NCBI RefSeq assembly: GCF_030247195.1
Contig: NC_080672.1
Span: forward strand, 374,394,166-374,458,165
DNA from: Topomyia yanbarensis
Taxonomy: Eukaryota; Arthropoda; Insecta; Diptera; Culicidae
Length of the DNA: 64,000 nucleotides
Reading direction: 5' to 3'
Made by a program: the position numbers and the translations under genes. This document shows positions 55,871 to 64,000 of this stretch, piece by piece (position 1 is the stretch's first letter; each line of letters opens with the position of its first letter). Below the pieces are notes generated by a model. The model did not search any database and was not told where the DNA came from. It worked only from the letters and a program-made list of their open reading frames with translations.

Positions 55871-58800
55871 TTCATTCGCTTCACTCAAATTTGTAAAAAA
55901 AATCGCAGAAAAAGTATTTTTTTACGTTGAAACCCAATTCCTTTGTAGCCCTTTAAAACAAACAACAAATATAGAAATATTTGGTTGTTTTGAAGTAGAA
56001 TACACCTAAATTTTCGGCCGGAATTTTACCAGCTTATTTGAAGGCGAATAATTGCCTTTGTATTGAAAGGAAGCAGTTGGGTCGCCAGCGCCAGAGACCT
56101 AACCGAAGTGAAATAGAATAAACATAGGGGGTTACACCACTGTAAAGCACGAAAAAAGACATATTGCGGAATTTTTTTCCTGACACAATAAGGAGATGAA
56201 TCGAGATCGTTTGAAATGGGATTTATATCAATATAGGGGTCTTTAACATTTTAACATTACATTAGATTTTAACATTACAGTATAACTTTCGATTCTTTCC
56301 CGGGAGGAAGAAATCGACGCGTATTTAGAGTATAACTTTTATTTACAATTTTGACATGATGATAATACGTTGAAATAAAAAAATGTTATGTACTGATTGG
56401 ACATGCTTGTAGTTTGTTGGTCGTTACTATGTGTTTGAGTTCTTCAAATATAATTTATTCTTCATCTTTGAACCCAACTAGTTGCAGAGATTCATCCGAG
56501 TATCTCTCACCGAGTAGTCGGTTTTGTCATCCGCTGACGTGCTGATGCACAAGACCGATAAAAAAGAGAATTAAAATTGGAAAATTATGAAGAGTTTATT
56601 TTGTAATTTGTAATTTGTAATTTTATTGAGCACGATAACCTGTTAGTACAGACTTTGAATCAGGTCAAGGAAGTTATTGTTATTGAGTGTTAATTTGGAA
56701 GTGTTTGTTATTGAGTGTTAATTTGATTCTCATTTATGGTAAGGAAGAGCAGTAGATATATGGAGTTAGAACACAAATCCTTTTTCCGACAAGCGTCATT
56801 TAACACATTTTGAGAAAAATATTTTTAAAGTTTTACATTGAATATCTTGAAACTTATAAATGGTATAAACAATTCAAAAATGGCAATTGATGCTTCTATC
56901 TATTCTGTATTAATTTCTCAAATATTACGAAGATCGGTTGACTATGTTGCGAGGTTTTACTATAAATGTAAACAAAAGTCGCACTCACACGTGTCATAGG
57001 TGTGTATCGATGACAAAATTTGTATGGCGTCTCATAATCGTGCATGGAAAATTTTCCATAGAAAAAAATAATTAATTATTAACTTTTATTCATATCTTTG
57101 GCTTCATTTGGTCTATAAACAATCGGTGAGGTTCATTTTGAAGGATATGAGTCAGGGAATATAGAAAAATAGTTATTTTTGGTTTCAGTGTTGCCAAATA
57201 TGCTATATTTCCAGTTTAAAACTAAATTGCATTTTCTTCACAATTCGTGCGTTTCGTTTTGAAAACGATTATGCCATTGTATTTCTCAGATAGTTTTACA
57301 TATAAAAACTTATACATCAAGATAATTGAGCCAATCCCCAGTCATTTGAAACAAAAAATTACAAATTTCTCAGCAAGTTTCTCGCTATAACCAAGCAGAA
57401 TGTCAAAATTCTGTGAACGCTACTTTGTAGATTTTTTAGACAAGTAATGTGGCATATCGAAATCAGTTTACCCCAAAATGGCGTTTGTCATAAGATAGCA
57501 CAACAGCGACGACAATGCATAATAAAAGTAAGAAGGTTTTATTGGCGATTTGCGGCAAAGCCAAAATTAGTCATGCGACACCTATGATTCAGCTCATGAA
57601 CTGGCAAAGTGATACAGTTTGCTTTTTTTCACCCGTAAGTGAGTCGTAGCTTACAACAAAATCTTCATTATCTTCTCGGAAAAAGCTTACCACTGCCAAA
57701 ATATGAATGAAACGAGTAAGAAATTTAGTTTTATTTGCAATTATTCTGAAATTACAGCCATTTGCAACTATTTGACTCATACATTTCTTCGAAATGTAAT
57801 CGGGGTATTATTGTAGTTATAAAAAATCGTTCCATAAATAAAGTTCCAACTCGAAACCGAGACCCAATCAGCACCAATGTCAAACTCCTTTATATTTTGA
57901 ACTACGTAGGAGATTCAGTGAAGACTATCGGAGAGAAGGATCGGCTGTGCATGATACAAAGCTGACACTTTCCTATTAGCCGGATATATTCTTTCCTCGC
58001 GTGATCTGGAGAGTTTCATGAATTTACACCAACTCATGAAAGTTTAGCTTAACTTAGGACCAACGGGAAATGCTGTTGCGGCGGCTACGGTGCTCAACAA
58101 ATTACATTTCGAAACAGAGCGCATATAGCTCTGCGAATAATATTAGAAACCACTATGTTTTACACTCTTTTCGCAAGATGTTTACTCATCATCTGATAAA
58201 ATGATGATTTTCCTCCATTTTCATAAACAATTATCAACAAATTGATCGGTAATTTGGTGTTTAAGTCATTTTTTACCAATGTTTACAGAAAATATATGCA
58301 CTATGACAGAACAGAATAAAATCAGCAACACTTTCCTTCCAGCGCTATCTGCGAGCGGTTTCAACGTAGAATCGCCAATCCGTGGCACTCTAGAACCCTA
58401 TGAATAGGCTCACTTTTCATGTTTTTTTACTTTTTCCATTTAAAAATCAATAAAAAAATTTCTGCCTATCCTCTATGAATCTCTATGTATCTGAAACTTG
58501 TGGTACTGGTTAACAGCCAGCGCCTGCTTGTGGAAGAAACTGGTGTGCTATACGGTCCAGTACATTCGAATAGTTAGGCTTAGCAGGTCCTCATCTAGAG
58601 GGGGCGGATGAACATCTGCCTGGGTGATGACCGATAAATGACAAAGACAGTTTTATTTTGAAAACCAATTTTTTTATGTTCGAAATCTCACAGAGCAAAA
58701 AAAATCCATCAATAGGAAGCTTGCAGTCGTACAAATTTTGCCAAGCAATACAACGAAACACGCAACCTCCTTCACGCTTTCGCGATTATTATAACTTTAA

Positions 58801-60438
58801 AATTAACAAAAAAACTGCATATCATTCAGGTGTTTGGATCTCACGCCAAGAGACAAGAGTTCGTTTTCCTACACCCGGAACTTCTGTGCTTGGCCAACCG
58901 AGACATCACTCAGTATCAGCTAGTTGCTTTAGGCGTTCACAAATGATGTGTTAACTGTTTGGTTTAGTGTCTATTTAATGTTAGTGTGGATATATCGTCT
59001 AACAGACAACAATCTAGTGTCAGTTACTGACGAGTGGAACACGAGACATTCAAATCCAACGTTTCTAAGTTAAATGTTGTGTTGTCATACGTGAATTGGT
59101 TCATTCATTTTTTTCTGCGTGCCGATATGGAAACTGAATGATTAACCTTAGCTAATCTGAAACCCAGCTTCAGGTAGACAACGTAAGTCGTTTAACACGA
59201 TGCGATTTCACCCCTGCAAAAAATAAACAAAAATCTAGTGCACTCTACTCCATAGATATATGTATACATACGATCCCCAAAGAGATAAGCGACCGAAAAG
59301 ATGCACGCTGGTGAATTTTCCACATTGGAGACAGTGAAACTCATAAAGTGACTGACCTATCGACGCAATCTGTGTGACCTTGAAGCCGTCAATCATTGTT
59401 GAGTTTCGCTACTAGCACTTCTCACAGGCACACCCGACCCGGTCATGGAAATTGCCAATGTATTTTCTCGGGTATTTTTAAAGAAACTAAAAAAAAAACT
59501 CTTACTGGTTAACATGACATAAAATGAAGCATTTTGCTTCACCACTGTTTTAACATTTGGTAACTTTTCTTGAGCAAAGTGGAAATTCAAATAATTTCTT
59601 TTTACAGGGGAGAATAGAAATATAACAATTGAAAACACTATGATGGACATTTGTTTCAATGTCCATTTGCAAAGTTAGGACTATGATATACGATTAAAGG
59701 TAATAAGATTGATTCCCTTTCTCCGACTAACTTATTTCAGATGAATATCTATTCTAATAGGAAACCTTTTCGACAAAAACAATGGAATGTTATTTCCAGC
59801 ATGTTTTACGGTACTATATTTTTCAAATAGAACCGCCAACGTACATACCGTAGTGACTATCGATTCTCAATGACAAGTTCTCATGAATTGGACCACCATG
59901 CGTCTCCACTAGAAATATGCATAATCGCACAAGCCATGCTATGCGTTTTGTTTTTTCTTTTTTCGAGTTTTTATCATTTTTGCACTCTAATCTCATTTTT
60001 CGAACCGGTTTCTTAAGATAATATTTTAAACACTAGCTTACCTTTGGTAGATCCATTTCTGCAAATCAACTGTTTGGATAGATACATTCCGAGTGATGAT
60101 TTTAAATCTCTCGAACAACAGAAGAAGGCAAGAGACAAGCAAGTCGCCGACAAATTGATTAACTCAGTCAAATTTGTTCAATTTATATGATGTGCGTCTC
60201 GAAAGCGTAGTTAGTGTTATGATATCGAGCGCATGGAACAAACAAGTCTGATGGAAGTAACTAGCAACCGGCTAACTGACTACCAAATCGTTGATCTTAT
60301 GAACAGACTGCGGCGCGGGAGAGAGCGAGTGTTTGGAGAGAGTAAATGGTTTCGATTTATCTAGATAAATAACAGTGTGGAGCGTGGAGAACTGTCGCGC
60401 AACAAGATTTTTTATAATCAGACATGTAAATATTATTC
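55871..60438. other. 4.5 kb without recognised gene
   Basis: AT-rich. The small tandem phrase GTTATTGAGTGTTAATTTG occurs twice at 56680-56725. Open frames are short; 58658-58954 (+) is the longest and has no domain. No exon matching the missing Gcat start was recognised on the minus strand. Confidence 0.3.
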
Positions 60439-60444
60439 AATTCT

Positions 60445-60693
60445 AAAGAAAATTTTCAATAGGACGTAAGTAACAATGAGAGATTCTCTTTGGGGTCTTT
60501 CTCTTCTGTTCATTACTCGACCATTTCAACATTTACTACTCTACTATTTGCATAATATTCTAGCAAAAACCGTCGGCTTTCGATATGTACTGGAAAATTA
60601 GTGCAAAGTGTTGTAATGACGTCGTAATAAACGAAAGAGAAAGAAACAAAGACAGGCTCTCAATGTCACTTACGTCCTATTGAAAATTTTCTC
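60445..60693. mobile_element. About 250-bp MITE, TA flanks
   Basis: AAGAAAATTTTCAATAGGAC with CGTAAGT on the left and the reverse complement of GAGAAAATTTTCAATAGGAC on the right are flanked by TA within matching TTCTA contexts. Inverted arms extend about 50 bp. Confidence 0.7.
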
Positions 60694-60700
60694 TAGAATT

Positions 60701-62451
60701 GATATTTGTACTCAATACTAGTTTCTATTTTATACAAAAACATTTTTACTTCCGACCTAATATGGAGTGCTGTGCTATATTTATTACAAATGAAGCGAAA
60801 CCATTTTGTACACAACAGCTGGCTCTAGCAAGTAAAACAATTTTCTTTCCGATTTTGTCTCATCAGTATCGAGGAAGAACGACTTGGTTTCCAGATAGAC
60901 GTTAAATCCAAAACGAACTTGAAACGCATATGGCTTGACTTACTAAAGTTAGGTATTCTATTTTCATGCACAAATTGGTTTAATTTAATTTCGTTTTTAT
61001 CGAATATAGTAAAGATCTAAGAGTGATTAAATGAATCGTTTTTCGAATTTTGAAAATAAAAATTAAAACTATATATTTGGGATTTTTGTAAATTAAAATT
61101 CCAACCGCATTTTTTTCGGCTGTTTGTATCTCGTTTGGTTGAAACAAATAAATGAGAAAATGTTGAAGAAGGTATTTGGAATTACAAAAAAACTGCTTGC
61201 GATACTCATTGTGCTTTGTGCTTTTACCCGAGCCAATGCGAAGCGAATGACAAAGACGGGTACTTTTATATTGTGTGCCTTGTCAGAAGAACAAATGAAA
61301 CTGTTATTTTAATTTTCGCCGCGATGCACAGAGGAGTAACTGGGGTCAAACCCTGGCCAAAATTATTTGTTGTTGCTATTGCTTTTATTATGCCTTAATA
61401 TGAACAAAAAATAGACAATAACAAGTTTTTGGAATAATTTGGCATCTATCCACCTACCAGTGCAGAGGTCAATTTTCTAAATCCTCTCGAATACTAGTAA
61501 TTTCGAGGTGATCTTTGTGAATACATTCGTTTTTCCAGTTGCACAAACAGTTGATCAGTAGAAAAAGGGGAAGAAAAGGGACGCTTGAGCATATTTTCAT
61601 AGAGATACATTTTGAAAAACATAGTATTTGGCCCTACAGCATTTCGGTTTACCTCAAATTACTAAAAATTTCAATATTTTCAAATCGCTTGCAATTTGTG
61701 GATTGGACAAGATCAGAATAGTTCTTATGTTTTTCGGATAGCTGGAATCTGGTTTTGTAATACTGCTTCAGCAACTTTGCCGGATCTCGCCGTATAATGT
61801 AACTTTTTGATCATACAAGTTTGGAATAAAATGTTTAAAAAACGTATTTTTCAAAGTTAGTGCAATGCACAGCAACACTATTACTTTCAGTTAGTTTTAG
61901 GCTGAAGTTATACAAATGGTTGTGTTCAACTACGCAGGCTTTTTATTTGCTCACACAATGTGCCACAAAGAGCGAAATACACCGATGGAAAATAGAGCAG
62001 CACAAAAACACTGCGATGTGCAGAACGACCGCACAAAGAAAAACTTGAAAACGATAAAGAGAAAGATCTGTGCACCAAGAGCTGCACAATTTCGTTCAGA
62101 GTCACCTTGAAGAGCCACTTTTTTGTGCCTCCCCTCAGAATCAAACTACAATTCAGATAAAGTTTGAGCGGAAGAACGTTTTTAAAATGTTTTTGGTTGC
62201 CTTCTCTGGTTCCGTACGCCTGGGACCAAGATTCACACTAAAGAGCCTCTTTATTTCTACTTTTTGAGGTGTGCAGCCATCGAGTAGAATGCACGTATGG
62301 GAGCAACACACATCGAAGTAAAGAGGTATATTGTGGAAGAGAAGAGCGGTGGTTCGCATGAAAAGTGCAAAGAGCGTTTTCTATTCTTCTCTTCATTTGC
62401 TCTGAGGTGCATTACATCCCTGCAATTACGTTTGCAATAATATTGTCTTAC
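60701..62451. other. No gene recognised
   Basis: AT-rich with short frames only; nothing with a known domain. Confidence 0.3.
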
Positions 62452-62455
62452 TTAA

Positions 62456-62946
62456 CCCATTCATGCCCATGTTGTTTGTGGGCAACAACGTTTTTAAACA
62501 GCTATAACTTTTGATTGAGGTAAGATTTCCTCACAAAAACAAGTAAAGCTAAAAAATGTGACTATTGGCTTTCATTTGAGTACTAGCAGTTACAAGGATC
62601 AGCTCTAGAACTGAAGTTATTGCAATTAGTCTGATTGAATTCCGATGGAGCAGTGCTGCCAGGGACAGTTTTCATATAACTTCGTTATGATGCAATATTA
62701 GTGAAAACTAATAAAACATCAATTTAGACTACTTTTGGCAACGTTTTCCAAGCAATTGGACTATTGTGAATATTCTAGGAGGATTGTAGCGAGCACTGGA
62801 AGGTAAAAATCGAGCAGCTTCTAGCACTGCAAGAGAAGCACCTACCTTTATAAAAAAGTTTTTTTCCGTTTCTTGATCCCACCGTTTTCACGAAAAAATA
62901 GTTTTGAAACCCTACGTGCACTAGAAAAAAGTTGGGCATGAAAGGG
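62456..62946. mobile_element. 491-bp TTAA-target MITE, copy 2
   Basis: TTAA at 62452-62455 and 62947-62950; ends CCCATTCATGCCCA and CCCTTTCATGCCCA (from the right). Opposite orientation to copy 1 at 26821-27338, with shared interior (CTGCCAGGGACAGTTTTC). Confidence 0.85.
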
Positions 62947-62950
62947 TTAA

Positions 62951-63903
62951 TACAGTCATCATTACTAGAAAGCGATATTGCTGGATATATAATTAGAATG
63001 ATTAAAAAACCCCTAAAATATCACCATTTTACATCCATGCAAAAAATCTTTAACAATTTTTGACATGCTCCTAATAAATATAACGAAATAGGAAATCAAA
63101 AAAAAAATTTGGTTATTGGCCAGGAATTTGTTCTAGCTACTCCTCTGTGCGATGATCTGTAGAGATGAGTGAGTCACAGAAGCCAGAAGTAGTCTTCCGG
63201 CCAAATACGGTGAATATTACCCCAGCTCTTTTCGCATACGACCGAGCTCTCTTTTCCTCCTGCCTGACCTTACAGTACAAAACTCAAAGCGATACTATTA
63301 CACATTTGCACATCCATTACATGGACCACAGTTAATAGCTAAATTTATATGACAGCTGTGTTATTGACAATGACAAACGCAGCGTTTAGTGCCTCAAAAT
63401 CAACAGCCAGCACCATCATTGAAAAGCAAAAAAAAAATCGAACGTTCGCGCTCGTGAAGCACGACAGTACACGAGATAAAAATGTACGACCCACACGACG
63501 CAGTTGTCGAGAAAAAATATTTCCCCGCTTTATAAACAGGTCTATACGCGCAATGGCTAGTCGCTCGCGAGGTATCTGACGGAAACAATGGATGCTCTTT
63601 TTTGAAGTAGAATACTTCTAACGTTTCAATATAGGGGTCCCGTTTCAAAATTTTCCACGATTTTTTTAACTTGAATTTCTGCCGTTGTACTGAATGAGAA
63701 AATAAGATAATTGCGCTATCTAGTTGGAAATATGTACAACAATTTTGTATCCAATTTCGTAAAATGTACAATTACTAAAAATAACGGAAATAAAGAAGTT
63801 TATGAAACCAGTAATTATCTGATCCATGAATGGTCAATACAATTCGACCAAGCAGCGAGCGTTGCTAGGGCTGCTTCTTTGTCATCCAGTGAACCTCGAC
63901 ACG
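62951..63903. other. No gene recognised; short dispersed fragment
   Basis: At 63608-63655 AATACTTCTAACGTTTCAAT and ATAGGGGTCCCGTTTCAAAA match, in reverse, text at 31527-31580. The longest frame (63400-63771, -) has no domain. Confidence 0.3.
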
Positions 63904-63945
63904 TATAAAAAGGGGGTTCTGTAAGCGTAGCAGCTGCTACGTTTC
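63904..63945 (+). promoter_or_regulatory. Possible core promoter (TATAAAA)
   Basis: TATAAAA at 63904-63910 is followed about 40 bp on by TTTCACGTCAGCTCGCATTC, which could hold a start site. This is weak on its own; any transcript would run out of the window. Confidence 0.25.
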
Positions 63946-64000
63946 ACGTCAGCTCGCATTCTTCGGTGGTACACGCAGAAAAATTAAGCGTATTTAAATC

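Noticed and set aside
1..64000. CRISPR arrays, operons, Shine-Dalgarno sites, viral insertions, tRNA or rRNA genes
   Set aside because: None seen; the introns, LINEs and DNA transposons mark this as animal nuclear DNA.
63904..64000. Firm promoter call at the right edge
   Set aside because: A TATAAAA alone is weak in AT-rich DNA, so it is kept only as a low-confidence feature.

Overview
This is AT-rich, gene-poor animal DNA, most likely from a culicine mosquito and probably the Aedes lineage. The evidence is an ITmD37E-type Tc1/mariner transposase, very many short inverted-repeat elements, 56-70 bp introns with GT..AG borders, and insect-like Get3 and glycine C-acetyltransferase genes. The organism call is an inference from repeat families; no species-specific marker was found.

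Two host genes are well supported. They lie tail to tail in 41.7-44.8 kb: a complete four-exon Get3/ASNA1 ATPase gene (+) and the three 3'-terminal exons of a mitochondrial glycine C-acetyltransferase gene (-). A 40.2-41.5 kb segment carries a second, DNA-level copy of one acetyltransferase exon, flanked by 82-bp inverted repeats and then hit by a 420-bp element. It looks like gene-fragment capture by a transposon. At 27.5-31.1 kb there is a tandem array of decayed histone H3 genes (-) that keep recognisable histone 3' stem-loops. A possible 5' exon with a splice donor lies near 37.9-38.2 kb.

The rest is mobile DNA in nested layers. (1) Positions 1-136 and 10374-10690 are the two halves of one ITmD37E copy, split by a 10,229-bp hAT-like element with an 8-bp target duplication (ACCTCCCC). 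Inside it lie a 1.9-kb inverted-repeat element, a second ITmD37E relic, and a 3,442-bp Transib element (RAG1-like transposase) with terminal CACAGTG heptamers, a CACTG target duplication and 456-bp inverted repeats. (2) Positions 10.7-27.3 kb hold foldback and MITE-type elements and simple T-rich tracts. (3) Positions 36.1-37.1 kb hold a 1,039-bp LTR element without coding capacity; its two 274-bp LTRs look identical. (4) Positions 45.3-53.7 kb are a three-level nest: a short inverted-repeat element, split by a decayed non-LTR retrotransposon (+), itself split by a second non-LTR retrotransposon (-) with long open ORF1 and ORF2. (5) Positions 53.7-64 kb hold a reverse transcriptase relic, three more inverted-repeat elements and otherwise unrecognised sequence.

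No tRNA, rRNA, CRISPR array, viral insertion or bacterial feature was recognised. Family names rest on motif recognition only, without database searches.
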